The notes: generated by a model from the letters alone, not told the origin. Counted from the first letter of the stretch, positions 27,483 to 37,288 are shown. The stretch: 64,000 nucleotides of DNA from Colwellia sp. (GCA_013215385.1 JABSOY010000010.1:1-64000), one strand, 5' to 3'. A program made the numbers and translations.

Positions 27483-30371
27483 CTATTTCTGATAATCAAC
27501 CTTACTTGCAATCTCAGCTGCATCCTTAATCAATATTTGATTCGTTAATGTAGCAAAAGGTTTATCTTGGTACTTAGTACCTCGTAATTGCACATTAACA
27601 CGCGCAGCGTCTGGGTTTGCTAAAGTGGCCTGATAAAAGTTTTTAATATCGTTCAAGCTTACCTTATTAACTTGCTCAATTAATTTAGCTTTTGAGTCAT
27701 AGTCCCAGTTTTCTTTCTGCCAATCTTGGAAAATTGGCGATATTTCTTGGTATAAGTTTTTAGGTGCTTGGGTAAGACTCATTAACACACCGGCTTTAAT
27801 TTTATCAAAACTCTCAGGTGTTACAGCATCAAGGAGTGCTTTATATTCCACTTTAAACTTATCAAAACGCGCTTGCGCCTGCGTTAAGTCCATCACGGGT
27901 GACTGAATATAAAGCCCAATACCTGCGAAGTTGTTCATTGCCATATCGGTAGCACCTACAGCATAACCTAATTGTTCTTCGGTACGTAGTTGGTTGTATG
28001 CCTCAAAAGAAAAATGTTTCGCTAATATTTTCGCTGTTGCCAGTGACTGATAACCTGGTTTAGCATGAAAATGTACATCAAGTACGGCTATATCAGCTGC
28101 AGCTATATCTTTTTGATAACTAAGCACTTGCCCCGCTTTCGGTTGCAAATAAACGTTTTTAGCATAATTCGTTTCGTGTCTGTTTGAGCCCAATGCTTTA
28201 CTTACAACAGATGCTACTTGTTCTAAGTCATTAGTGCTGTAATTACCAAAAGCAAATACTCTTGGTTGATTGTTTTTAGTAACTTTAGAGATGACCTTGT
28301 TAAAGTCAGCTAACGTCATTGCTTGAGCCTTCGCAATCAAGGCACTATTTTCAAACTTATCTTTTTGAACCACTTTAGCAAAAGCCCCACTTATTTGACG
28401 TACAGCAAACTGTTTTTGGATATTCGCAATGTTACGCATGTAGCGGTCTTTTGCTTGTGCGAAACTTTGTTGATCCAAGCTTGGCGCTAAATCTTTTAGT
28501 AAACTGTTTAATAACGTACTTTGCTTATCGGTAAAACCATCAACAAGTAACGTCATGCCTTTACCTGCTGAAGCAGTCGTACTAATACCAGCAGCTTGTG
28601 CTTCAGACATAAGTAAACTTTGCGTTAAGTTGTAGACATCTTGCCAAATAACTAACGCTACTTGTGTATCGATATCACTTGCCGCTTCGCCGCTATTAAT
28701 ATCAACCTTAATAATTCCCTTCGGCTGCTCTGCAAATAATTTACTTGGATAATGCCATACTTTTACACCATCAATATCAACTTTAAGCTCAGGTTTTTGT
28801 TGTTTTTCATCTTGTGGTTTAATGTCAAAGTTTTCAGGTAATAAGCGATTTACCAAAGGTAAAACCAAATCTGCTGTTACTTTATTTTTCCAGTTACTTA
28901 TTTCATCTGCATTTATATCTTCAATTCGGTATTCACCTGAGTAGAAGTGTTGTTTTTCCGTTACTTTTTCATCTTTACTGATATACCAAATACGTAACTT
29001 TTCTGCTGTTAATTGGTTTAATACGCTTTTAATGGCCTGTGCATCAAACTGCCCATAATAATATGGCGCATTAATAGCATAATTAGTTGAATAAGCTTGC
29101 ATGCTATTAACTAAGCTCGCCACGTAGTTAAATTCATCACCTTTCTCTAAAAAACGAAAATCATTGTCTAATGATGTTTTTATTTCTTTATAGTACTTTT
29201 TATCGACACCTTCGGCTTTGATTAAGTCGATATACTGCATTACCATCGCCACTATCTCATCACGATTAGCCATGCCTTCATCAGTTAAGTCTAAAGTAAT
29301 GCTTAATTCACCATAGTTGCCGTAATGATTTGCTGAAGCGCCAGCATCTAAAGAACTTATCCATCCCTTTGCTTTAAGAATTTGCGCAGGTGTTCCTGGC
29401 ATTTCAGAACCAAGTAAGTATGAAACGAAGTGGTTAGGTTTAACGGTAAACTGCTTCATATTATTTTCGATGGTGAAGTCTAATTTTAATTGTTTAACGT
29501 CTTTATTCGGTTTGAAATAAATCTTTTTACTACCCAGAGTGGCAAAATTTAATTTTTGCTTAACTTGTGGCTTTTCAATATTTTTATCTTTTATACTACT
29601 GAAATGCTTAGTGGCTAACGCTTCCATTTCATCTAATGGTAAGTTACTTACCATGGAAACTTTCATAATATTTGCCGAGTAGTATTTATTATAAAAGTCG
29701 ACAGTTTCTTTATGTAAGTTACTATTTTCTTTGTCTGATAGGGTTTCTAAGTTACCGATTAAGAATCGATTAGCAGCGTGCTCACCCATCATGCTGCGCG
29801 ATAACTTAAACTGTGCAAAAAAGTCTAACTCGCCACGCATTGACCATTCAGCATTAACAGCATTACGCTCTTTATCGGTATATTCAGGGTAAAGCTTTGG
29901 CGCTTTAAAAAAGTCAGAGAAGCGATCAAGGGTTTCATCAAAAGCTTCATTATTAACCTTAAACATATAATTAGTATAAGTTAACCAGGTTGATGCGTTT
30001 GCCGTACCACCATTTTCTTCAAGAAATCCTGAGTATTCATTAGTTTCAGGATATTTTTCTGTGCCTAAGAACAATAAATGTTCAAGGTAGTGGGCTAGTC
30101 CTTGCTGCTCCATAGGGTCTTGTAATAAACCTACACCTACATTTAATGCAGCAGCCGACTTTTTAGTTGACGGGTCGGACACCAGAATAACTTCAATATT
30201 ATTACTCAGCTTTAGGGTACGGTAATCTCGTTGATCATTAGGGCTAACAGCTAGGGTTGTCAATGGCAATAATTGCTTAGCAACTGCCGTGTTATTATTG
30301 GAAGCTGTTTGTGTGCAAGCGGTCATCATTACTACTGCTGCAATAGCGCTTAATGTAAATATTTTTTTCAT
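27483..30371 (-). CDS. M16 family peptidase lipoprotein (pitrilysin-like)
   Basis: 962 residues with a lipoprotein signal: hydrophobic residues 5-15 and lipobox MTAC, so Cys19 is lipidated and the enzyme is held in the membrane facing the periplasm. The inverted zinc motif is H94-Y-L-E97-H98 (GLAHYLEHLLFLGTEKYP), a closer match to pitrilysin/insulysin than the other M16 in this window. The further acidic ligand is expected in NAVNAEW, and the full-length four-domain architecture is present. A good ribosome binding site (AAAGGA) precedes the start. The CadC-like regulator gene is divergent 401 bp away, so it may control this gene. Role: peptide degradation after import through the outer membrane. 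Confidence 0.95.
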   Translation of the reverse strand: MKKIFTLSAIAAVVMMTACTQTASNNNTAVAKQLLPLTTLAVSPNDQRDYRTLKLSNNIEVILVSDPSTKKSAAALNVGVGLLQDPMEQQGLAHYLEHLLFLGTEKYPETNEYSGFLEENGGTANASTWLTYTNYMFKVNNEAFDETLDRFSDFFKAPKLYPEYTDKERNAVNAEWSMRGELDFFAQFKLSRSMMGEHAANRFLIGNLETLSDKENSNLHKETVDFYNKYYSANIMKVSMVSNLPLDEMEALATKHFSSIKDKNIEKPQVKQKLNFATLGSKKIYFKPNKDVKQLKLDFTIENNMKQFTVKPNHFVSYLLGSEMPGTPAQILKAKGWISSLDAGASANHYGNYGELSITLDLTDEGMANRDEIVAMVMQYIDLIKAEGVDKKYYKEIKTSLDNDFRFLEKGDEFNYVASLVNSMQAYSTNYAINAPYYYGQFDAQAIKSVLNQLTAEKLRIWYISKDEKVTEKQHFYSGEYRIEDINADEISNWKNKVTADLVLPLVNRLLPENFDIKPQDEKQQKPELKVDIDGVKVWHYPSKLFAEQPKGIIKVDINSGEAASDIDTQVALVIWQDVYNLTQSLLMSEAQAAGISTTASAGKGMTLLVDGFTDKQSTLLNSLLKDLAPSLDQQSFAQAKDRYMRNIANIQKQFAVRQISGAFAKVVQKDKFENSALIAKAQAMTLADFNKVISKVTKNNQPRVFAFGNYSTNDLEQVASVVSKALGSNRHETNYAKNVYLQPKAGQVLSYQKDIAAADIAVLDVHFHAKPGYQSLATAKILAKHFSFEAYNQLRTEEQLGYAVGATDMAMNNFAGIGLYIQSPVMDLTQAQARFDKFKVEYKALLDAVTPESFDKIKAGVLMSLTQAPKNLYQEISPIFQDWQKENWDYDSKAKLIEQVNKVSLNDIKNFYQATLANPDAARVNVQLRGTKYQDKPFATLTNQILIKDAAEIASKVDYQK

Positions 30372-30772
30372 TATTATTTCCTTTTATAAACCTTAAATTC
30401 AACAGATAAAGCCGACTGAGTTCTGAACTTATTACTCGTCGTATATTGTAGTACTTACTCATTTTTTTGAATGTTTAACTTTTACCGTTATACATTATAA
30501 TTATGTTAACGACGGCTATTTTATGAGAGCAAATCAGTTAAGTCACTTATTAAACTATTAGCTATATATTTATCAGGAATTGTTTATTTAAGTTGTTGAA
30601 AATCAATATTTATTTTTTCTTTATTGTTGTTGTTTAATGAAGAAGTTGAATTATTATGAAAACCTTATATTTCAATAAGGTTTAAAGCTAACCCATTAAT
30701 TTATAAGTTTTATTGAAGTTTTGTTATCTAAGTGTTAAATTCCGCCCATGGTTGTTTTATAAGTAATGAATT
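30372..30772. other. Divergent promoter region
   Basis: 401 AT-rich bp between the M16 lipoprotein gene and the CadC-like regulator gene. It must hold both promoters. I saw no clear inverted repeat that would mark an operator. Confidence 0.4.
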
Positions 30773-33091
30773 GTGCAATATCAAATAGGACCTTGGTTAT
30801 TTTTACCTGCTCGCTGTGTTATTTCATCTGGCGGTATAGAAAAAGAATTAGACCCACTGACATTTAAACTTATAAATTATTTTATTTCTCAACCCGATCG
30901 TATTATTCCTCGTCAAGAGTTAGTCGAAAATGTTTGGTTGCAGAGTTTTGTCGATGATAACGCTATCAATCGAGCTATATCAGAATTGAGAAAACAACTA
31001 AGTCATAAAGATCATAAAGCGCCAATAATAAAAACTCATTATCGCAAAGGTTATTCTTTGACTGTGGCAGCCAAAGAAGTCATTGAAAATCCGACCTCCA
31101 CAGCACTTGCACAGCCGATAAGTTTACCTGCCGACAGAGAACAAGTGTATCAGGCTGAAGTGAGCAAGGTGATATCTACGGAGAGTTTTAATGGAGTTCA
31201 TGCTGCCAATAAACAGTCTATCAACGAGCAAAGTATTAACGACAGTAACAAGGAAAATACGCAAATCAGGAATAACGCCTTTAAAAAAGTATCTGCCTAT
31301 AAATGGTTGTTAATTTTAGTCGTGCTACTTTTACTTATTAATATTGTTATGGATCTTCTGCCTTCTAGTGAAATAGACAATGAAAATAGTTATTCCACGT
31401 CAACTTTTCTCCCAAAACCTACGGTTGATCATTCGGATAAAAAAACAGCGCCTTTATTAGCTAAAGATGTAAGTATAATAACAACCACATGGAATATTGG
31501 TTCAGAAACACAGCCGTTAGTCTCCCCGGATAAAATATTGTTTTCCTATACAAACAATAATAATGGTATATCTAGCACTTTTATAAAAAACTTAAGTAGT
31601 CATAAAGAAGTTAAGTTGCTGTATAAGGATTTACATATTTCAGCGATGTCTTGGCAGCCATTAAGTCGGGTTTTATTAACCGAAGTAACCGACCTTAAGT
31701 CTGAGTGTTATTACGCAACCTTTAATTTAACCAATATTGATGATATTCCTGCGCCAACCCTCATCAAAAAATGTGATAAACAAGTGCAAATGATGGCGCA
31801 ATTAGGTGCTAACGGTAACGTTATGTATCATATTGAACTTGACGAAAAGAAATTAGGGCGGGAAATATATCAATATAATATTCAAACCCAAAAAAGTAGC
31901 GTACTGATCCCATCGGGTAATGCTCAGTATGGTGTAGTCAGCATGCTTATTTCGCCTAACGGTAAACAATTACTCTATCGGTGGTATGAACGTAATAGTC
32001 CGGTAAAAGTTTACCTTTTTGACCTAGAGACAAGAGAGCAGCGGGTAATATATGAACAGTCTGAAGAGTTCTCAAGTATTTCGTTGGCTTGGCTACCCGA
32101 TAGCCAACATATTGCTGCGCTTAAAGGTAAAATATTACAGTTTATCAATGTTGAAACCAGCGAAATAAAGGCGATAGAATTACCAATAACCACGCAATTC
32201 AATAAAATTGATTTCATTGATAACAATCAATTTCTTTCATCATCAGCTAATAGCTCCCTTTACCAAGTTGCTCAAGTGGATAATATATTTTCCGAACTAG
32301 AGCCTAAAGTTAAAATTTTATATGCTTCAGATAGCTATGATTATTATCCAATACGGTCGAAAAAAAATAAACAAATCAATTATTTTGTTTCAAGTAGAAC
32401 TAACCAGAATCAAATATGGCAGGTAGACAATGGCAAGAAAGAACAAATTAGCCATTTTGAGCAAAACGAGAATATTAATTTATATATTTTAGTGCTCTCT
32501 GACAATGAAGATTATTTGCTGTTTAGTCGAAACAGTAAGCTAGAGTTTATTGACTTAACGACCGGTGTTTTACATAAAATTCCTGAATTAGACCAGGCTA
32601 AAGCAACAAGTTATGTGTGGAGCAGCAATGACAAAAGTATTATTTACTCCAGCATAAAAGATAAAGTTAGTCAGATATGGCAATTTGATTTATTGACACG
32701 ATCAAATAAACAGCTGACTTTTGCTGGTGGACAAAAATTATTGAAAAATGAACAGGGTGATATTTTTTATATAAATGATAATCAATTGCTTAGCTTAAAT
32801 TATGAGAAAAGTAATAATCTTGAAGCAACATATAACAAAACGATTACTATCCCAGTGGCACAGTGCTGGTGTTCCATTGCTTTAGCTGGTGAGTATTTCT
32901 ATAGTCTTAGTGATCCATTGTCATTATCAAGAATGCACTTACTTACTGAAAAAGAACAAACCACTATTTTACCTAGAACCATTAATGGTACAGCTGTGAG
33001 TGCTAACCCTAATAATATGTTAACGACTTTGATAACAGAGAAAAACACCCAAATTCAACGTGTTTTTTGGTCTGAAATTTCATTACCATAA
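30773..33091 (+). CDS. CadC-like membrane transcriptional regulator with a periplasmic propeller
   Basis: 772 residues from a GTG start. Residues 5-98 are an OmpR/CadC-type winged helix (ELDPLTFKLINYFISQ, then NAINRAISELRKQL and a wing with IIKTHYRKGYSL). A polar linker leads to one membrane helix at about 177-195 (WLLILVVLLLLINIVMDLL). The remaining 575 residues lie in the periplasm and show repeated blade-like motifs (SPNGKQLLYRW, LPDSQHIAAL, SSNDKSIIY) of a TolB/WD40-type beta-propeller. This design senses something outside and binds DNA inside without phosphorylation. The divergent M16 peptidase gene is a plausible target, perhaps induced by extracellular peptide or protein. Confidence 0.9.
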   Translation: MQYQIGPWLFLPARCVISSGGIEKELDPLTFKLINYFISQPDRIIPRQELVENVWLQSFVDDNAINRAISELRKQLSHKDHKAPIIKTHYRKGYSLTVAAKEVIENPTSTALAQPISLPADREQVYQAEVSKVISTESFNGVHAANKQSINEQSINDSNKENTQIRNNAFKKVSAYKWLLILVVLLLLINIVMDLLPSSEIDNENSYSTSTFLPKPTVDHSDKKTAPLLAKDVSIITTTWNIGSETQPLVSPDKILFSYTNNNNGISSTFIKNLSSHKEVKLLYKDLHISAMSWQPLSRVLLTEVTDLKSECYYATFNLTNIDDIPAPTLIKKCDKQVQMMAQLGANGNVMYHIELDEKKLGREIYQYNIQTQKSSVLIPSGNAQYGVVSMLISPNGKQLLYRWYERNSPVKVYLFDLETREQRVIYEQSEEFSSISLAWLPDSQHIAALKGKILQFINVETSEIKAIELPITTQFNKIDFIDNNQFLSSSANSSLYQVAQVDNIFSELEPKVKILYASDSYDYYPIRSKKNKQINYFVSSRTNQNQIWQVDNGKKEQISHFEQNENINLYILVLSDNEDYLLFSRNSKLEFIDLTTGVLHKIPELDQAKATSYVWSSNDKSIIYSSIKDKVSQIWQFDLLTRSNKQLTFAGGQKLLKNEQGDIFYINDNQLLSLNYEKSNNLEATYNKTITIPVAQCWCSIALAGEYFYSLSDPLSLSRMHLLTEKEQTTILPRTINGTAVSANPNNMLTTLITEKNTQIQRVFWSEISLP

Positions 33092-33093
33092 TA

Positions 33094-33318
33094 CTCAATC
33101 AACAGAGCGCAGCGTTATTGCAATCCAAGGGTTACAAGGTTAAACAATGCTTTGATGGTGAAAAATAGCGGCTATCTCGTTTCAAATAGCTGGCAGTAGT
33201 TTTGGCCTTGCACTAGCAAGGCGCCAACTCGCTGTTATTCTCGGTGAGTTTGTTGCAGAGAAAGTTAAGACTCAGGACTTACCGTTAACAATAACTTATT
33301 TTGTATTCACAAACTGAC
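33094..33318 (+). pseudogene. Relic of a two-component system (response regulator 5' end joined to kinase 3' end)
   Basis: 33094-33168 translates as LNQQSAALLQSKGYKVKQCF followed by DGE and a stop. It matches the response regulator at 45.9-46.6 kb, which has LNQQLTELLTLKGYQVEQCF at its N-terminus. About 25 bp later, 33192-33240 reads GSSFGLALARRQLAVI, matching SFGLGLALAQRQLAAI near the C-terminus of the adjoining kinase. The two pieces keep the original gene order but lack everything between, about 1.8 kb. This is therefore a collapsed copy of a closely related regulator-kinase pair. The match is by eye but extends over two separate blocks in the right order. Confidence 0.75.
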
Positions 33319-33528
33319 CATTTAAGTAGCATACTTATCTAAACAACTATTCATAGTTCACTCAACTCCCTCCCTATTTATCGGCATTGTAAGCTGTTGT
33401 TCGGTTAGTATTAAGCAATTGCTGACTAAAATATTTACAAAGTTGTAACAGCTTTTTGGCTGGTATTTAATTACAATGCGCTTCATGTTTATTGCTAAAT
33501 ATGGCTATAAAGGAATAGGGAAATATAA

Positions 33529-33720
33529 ATGTTAAAGCGTAGTATTACTGGACCCGTATTTAAGCGAGTATTGAAATCAAATCAGATACAAGCCTCTGTT
33601 TTTGCATTCAAAACTAAAATCGAACTGACCAAAGTTAAACAAACATTAGCATCAGAAAAATCTGTTCCTAAGATTTATATAGATAAACTCGAAGAATTTT
33701 TTAATATCACTGAAAAGTGA
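33529..33720 (+). CDS. Small basic protein of unknown function
   Basis: A 63-residue frame with a good start context (AGGGAAATATA before the ATG, and AAAGGAATA further up). It is rich in lysine with alternating valine and isoleucine (KRVLKSNQIQASVFAFKTKI). There are no cysteines and no membrane segment. No family was recognised. Coding probability is moderate; it stands alone between the two-component relic and the HMA-AraC gene. Confidence 0.5.
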   Translation: MLKRSITGPVFKRVLKSNQIQASVFAFKTKIELTKVKQTLASEKSVPKIYIDKLEEFFNITEK

Positions 33721-34039
33721 TTTAATATATTGCTTGCTTAATATGTAGATCGTTTAAATTTTTAACAACATATCGGCGGGTAAAATCGAGAGTAAACCAT
33801 TGACAATAAAATAATAAAAACTAGTAGCGGCTTAAAAGGAAGCGCATATTTTTCAATCTCAGCTTATAGGTTCAAATTAAAACTCTGGATCTTTAAAGTT
33901 ACTCCACGACTAAGCTAATTCATCGTGGCTCTTCCCCTTTAAATAACTTCCCTATAATTTATAGTGAAATATTTATATGATAATCAGTGCGTAGACTAAC
34001 GCGATTTCCATTAAAACTAAGCGTGGCATAAAAGAATAA
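33721..34039. other. Intergenic region upstream of the HMA-AraC gene
   Basis: 319 bp with no open frame or RNA recognised. The last 60 bp should hold the promoter of the regulator gene. No metal-responsive palindrome was identified. Confidence 0.35.
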
Positions 34040-34615
34040 ATGAAAATTTTTATTAAGAATATGGTCTGTTCAAGATGTTGTTTAGCCGTTAAAGACATTT
34101 TGAATAAAATGGGCTTAAGCTCACTTTCTGTTAACTTGGGGGAAGTAGACTTTGCTGACTATTATGGTGAAAAGTTATCTGATGAGATAGGAAATTTATT
34201 ATCTGAAGAGCTCAAAGCTTTAGGTTTTTCAATTCTCAATAATAAGAAAAGTAAATTAATCGAAGATATAAAAATATCATGTCTAGATTATATTGCACAA
34301 ACTGAACAGGCAGGAAAAAAAGTTTTATCTGCCCATATAAGCAGCACAATCGGCTTAGAGTATAACTATTTGAGTAACTTGTTTTCAGTTGTTGAAGGAA
34401 TAACGATTGAGCAATATTATATTCGCTTACGTATTGAGAAAGTGAAAGAGCTATTACTTTATGGAGATAAAACGCTGCAAGAAATTGCTTTTCTATTAGG
34501 TTATAGCAGCGTAGCTCACTTGAGTGGTCAGTTCAAAAAAATCACCGGGTTAACACCGAGTTATTTTCGGACATTGAAAAACCAAAAATTAAGACTATTT
34601 TTAGATAAGCTGTAA
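34040..34615 (+). CDS. AraC-type regulator with an N-terminal HMA-like metal-binding domain
   Basis: 191 residues. Residues 1-65 look like a heavy-metal-associated (HMA) fold: strand KIFIKNMVC, the cysteine motif C10-S-R-C13-C14 and a helix LAVKDILNKMGL. A linker is followed by an AraC double helix-turn-helix at about 85-185, with the conserved LQEIAFLLGYSSVAHLSGQF and FKKITGLTPSYFR. This fusion suggests direct sensing of a soft metal such as Cu(I) or of a thiol ligand by the N-terminal domain, which then acts on DNA. The downstream DUF4396 gene is 88 bp away on the same strand and is the likely target or partner. Such pairs recur near copper genes in proteobacteria; that link is from general knowledge. 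Confidence 0.86.
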   Translation: MKIFIKNMVCSRCCLAVKDILNKMGLSSLSVNLGEVDFADYYGEKLSDEIGNLLSEELKALGFSILNNKKSKLIEDIKISCLDYIAQTEQAGKKVLSAHISSTIGLEYNYLSNLFSVVEGITIEQYYIRLRIEKVKELLLYGDKTLQEIAFLLGYSSVAHLSGQFKKITGLTPSYFRTLKNQKLRLFLDKL

Positions 34616-34703
34616 ATTTTATAACAATTATTGAAAATGATGTAACAAGTTTATAGACACCAACCTTTAAGATTGACCTTATGTTACTTAACTTAAGGGA
34701 TAA

Positions 34704-35132
34704 ATGAATATGGACTGGAAAAACAGAATTAATTGGATTAAGAGTGCAGATAATACTAAATGGTGTTTGATTGGTTGTGCTATAGGTGATTTTGGCACAA
34801 TCTTATATTTTCAATATAATGAGCACAGCCTTTCAACTTTAAATATCATGTTACTTGCGATGATGAATGGTTTAATCACCAGTATTATTTTAGAAACCAT
34901 TATATTATATAAATCTAATTTCAGTTTAATCGACGCACTTAAAACGGCTTTTGGAATGAGCTTTATATCAATGCTAGCAATGGAATCTGCAATGAATATT
35001 ACCGATTATCTTTTAACCGGGGGGGCAATATTAACTTGGTGGGTGATACCTATTTCATTATTGGTAGGTTTTTTGACACCATGGCCTTATAACTACTGGC
35101 GGTTGCAAAAACATGGTAAATCGTGTCACTAA
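34704..35132 (+). CDS. DUF4396 family membrane protein
   Basis: 142 residues with four hydrophobic segments. The N-terminal WCLIGCAIGDFGTILYF, the conserved methionine-rich helix (MSFISMLAMESAMN) and the C-terminal TPWPYNYWRLQKHGKSCH match DUF4396, whose signature ends with PYNYYR, KYGK and CH. The methionine, histidine and cysteine content is consistent with metal handling, for example of copper, but no activity is known. AAGGGAT precedes two possible ATG starts six bp apart (34704 and 34710). It probably forms an operon with the HMA-AraC regulator. Confidence 0.85.
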   Translation: MNMDWKNRINWIKSADNTKWCLIGCAIGDFGTILYFQYNEHSLSTLNIMLLAMMNGLITSIILETIILYKSNFSLIDALKTAFGMSFISMLAMESAMNITDYLLTGGAILTWWVIPISLLVGFLTPWPYNYWRLQKHGKSCH

Positions 35133-35340
35133 ATACCTTATGAATTTAGCTTAAACTTATAGGTTATCAATATAAAGTCGAATTAAAGTCGCGATATCTT
35201 AGTTTGATCCATTGTAATTTAATATCAAAAATTTGGATTTTAATAAGAGTCGTCTTTTCAATAGATATTGAAAAACGATTAACTTTTACAGGGGAACTAT
35301 CCTTTAGTGCAACCATAGGGCTAGCTAATAACTTTCTCTT

Positions 35341-36942
35341 TTAAGGGGCTAATTTATTAGTAAGCCCCTGATTTATTTTGCTGAGTAAAGTGTCAAACTT
35401 AAAAGGCTTTAACATGATGTCATCCATTCCGGCTGCTAAACATTGCTCACCAACCTCATTTGAAGCGCTTGCTGTTAACGCAAAAATAAGCGTACGTTGT
35501 TCAGTAGTTTCTAATTGTCTAATTTTTTCTGTTGCCTCATAACCATCCATTATTGGCATTAAAATATCCATTAAAATAATATCTATTGAGTGTTTTTTGA
35601 ATTGTTCAATAGCCTCTAATCCATTTATAGCAGTCAAAATCTTAGCTTGGGTAGCATCAAGTGCCAATGTAGCTATTTTCCTGTTGATATTGTTATCATC
35701 AACAATTAATACTACTTTACCTTTAAGTGACGATATTTCTTCAACAGAATTTTGAGTAAGCTCAGTTGTACTCTGTTGCTTGGATATTGGTAGGGAAAGT
35801 GTAAAACTAAACTGACTGCCTTGGCCAACTGTGCTAGCGACGATAATTTCACTGCCCATCAACTTTATTAACTCTTGACTAATACTTAAGCCTAGCCCTG
35901 TACCGCCATAACTTCTGGTGGTGGCAGAGTCGTATTGGGTGAAAGGCATAAAGAGCTCAGTAATTTTTTCTTGTTCAATGCCAATCCCTGTATCAATAAC
36001 TGAAAATTCGAACTGACAACATTGATTAAACGAAGAGAGTCGGCTCAATTTTAGCTCGACGCAGCCTTGCTTAGTAAATTTAATCGCGTTGTTAAGCAAG
36101 TTAATTAATACTTGTTTTAAACGTACGTCATCTACTAAAATTTTAGGGTAATCATACTCTGTAAAATTAGATTTAATGTCAATACTACTGGTGCTTTTTA
36201 CACTAGCCGAACATAAGGAAATAACATCTTCAAGCAATTCTTTTAAATCGGTTGGTGAATGATGAAGTTCAATTTTATTATTTTCAATTTTAGAAAAATC
36301 AAGTACTTGATTGATAATAGCCAGTAATTGGTCACCTGAACTTTCAATTGTTTCAATTAAATCTATTTGCTGAGCCGTTAACGAAGTTTTATAAAATTGC
36401 TGAACCATTCCTAAAATGCCATTCATTGGGGTTCTTAGTTCATGACTCATTGACGCTAAAAACATGCTTTTGGCTTTGTTGGCAGCTTCTGCTTTATCTA
36501 TGGCTTTTTCGATTAATTTTTTATTTCTTACCGCAATTATAGAATGGTCTTGAATCATTTTAGTCAACTGCGCTTCAGTACTGTTGATCGACCCCTGAAT
36601 AAGTAAATAGTTTTGCTGCTCATTAATCGAAATCAACTTGCTATTAAAATCAATATGCTCTTTACGAGGACCTATCACGCGTTCTATTTTAAAACGGTAT
36701 TTACGCTTTTTTAAAATGGCATTTTTAATTCGTCTAACGACATCCTTATCAAATATACCGTCAAGGGATTGTTCCGTTAATTCAGAGGTATACCAATTGG
36801 CAAATATTTTATTATATTCAATAATTTTAAGGGTTTTACAATGGCACAGCAGCAGAGCATGATCTAAATCATCAAGTAATTCAGGTAAAAGATTTATCGT
36901 TGAATTAATACTTAGCTTCGAGGAGTTATGCACTTGATACAA
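35341..36942 (-). CDS. Hybrid histidine kinase with C-terminal receiver
   Basis: 533 residues, with no obvious membrane segment, so cytoplasmic. Residues 15-120 form a PAS-like sensor. The phosphotransfer helix carries H167 (ASMSHELRTPMNGI), followed by an ATPase domain with DTGIGIEQEK and GGTGLGLSIS. The receiver at 407-525 has phospho-acceptor D459 (IILMDILMPIMDGYE) and lysine in MLKPF. The frame begins with TTG inside the globin gene; an alternative GTG at 36933 overlaps the globin stop. This tight overlap means the kinase is co-translated with the globin, so the globin may control it through bound NO or O2. No output response regulator is adjacent. It lacks an HPt domain. Confidence 0.92.
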   Translation of the reverse strand: MYQVHNSSKLSINSTINLLPELLDDLDHALLLCHCKTLKIIEYNKIFANWYTSELTEQSLDGIFDKDVVRRIKNAILKKRKYRFKIERVIGPRKEHIDFNSKLISINEQQNYLLIQGSINSTEAQLTKMIQDHSIIAVRNKKLIEKAIDKAEAANKAKSMFLASMSHELRTPMNGILGMVQQFYKTSLTAQQIDLIETIESSGDQLLAIINQVLDFSKIENNKIELHHSPTDLKELLEDVISLCSASVKSTSSIDIKSNFTEYDYPKILVDDVRLKQVLINLLNNAIKFTKQGCVELKLSRLSSFNQCCQFEFSVIDTGIGIEQEKITELFMPFTQYDSATTRSYGGTGLGLSISQELIKLMGSEIIVASTVGQGSQFSFTLSLPISKQQSTTELTQNSVEEISSLKGKVVLIVDDNNINRKIATLALDATQAKILTAINGLEAIEQFKKHSIDIILMDILMPIMDGYEATEKIRQLETTEQRTLIFALTASASNEVGEQCLAAGMDDIMLKPFKFDTLLSKINQGLTNKLAP

Positions 36943-37288
36943 TTTGGTCCATTAGACTCGAAACTAGGGTAATAATACTGTTGATATCTTCTTGCTCAAC
37001 TCCGGCTTCATCAAGGGACTCTTCTAGTAGTTCTGCTACTTCTTGAAAATGAGGGACGGTTATTTTATAAGGAGCATGTACTTTTTTGAGATCTTGCCCC
37101 TTGTAATTATCGGGTCCTCCTAATGCGGTTGATATAAAGTTAGTTTGATGTGACATTAAATTTTCCATATTAACGTTATCAAAATAAGGAGCAAGGTCTT
37201 CACTGTCTAAAACCTTTTGATAAAAGTTGCTGACAACAGCGCTGAATGTTTCGATACCACCATATTTATCGTATAAGGTTTCACTCAT
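36926..37288 (-). CDS. Group I truncated haemoglobin
   Basis: 120 residues starting MSETLYDKYGG. The ATG at 37288 is chosen because AAGGA lies 9 nt upstream; an ATG directly after it would be too close. The family pattern is clear: TLYDKYGGIETFSAVVSNFY, then FISTALGGPDNYKG, VHAPYKITVPHFQ with the proximal histidine, and an acidic C-terminus. Group I (trHbN) globins bind O2 and NO and can detoxify NO. The gene overlaps the hybrid kinase by up to 17 bp, so the globin may act as a gas sensor or protector for it. Confidence 0.95.
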   Translation of the reverse strand: MSETLYDKYGGIETFSAVVSNFYQKVLDSEDLAPYFDNVNMENLMSHQTNFISTALGGPDNYKGQDLKKVHAPYKITVPHFQEVAELLEESLDEAGVEQEDINSIITLVSSLMDQIVSSA

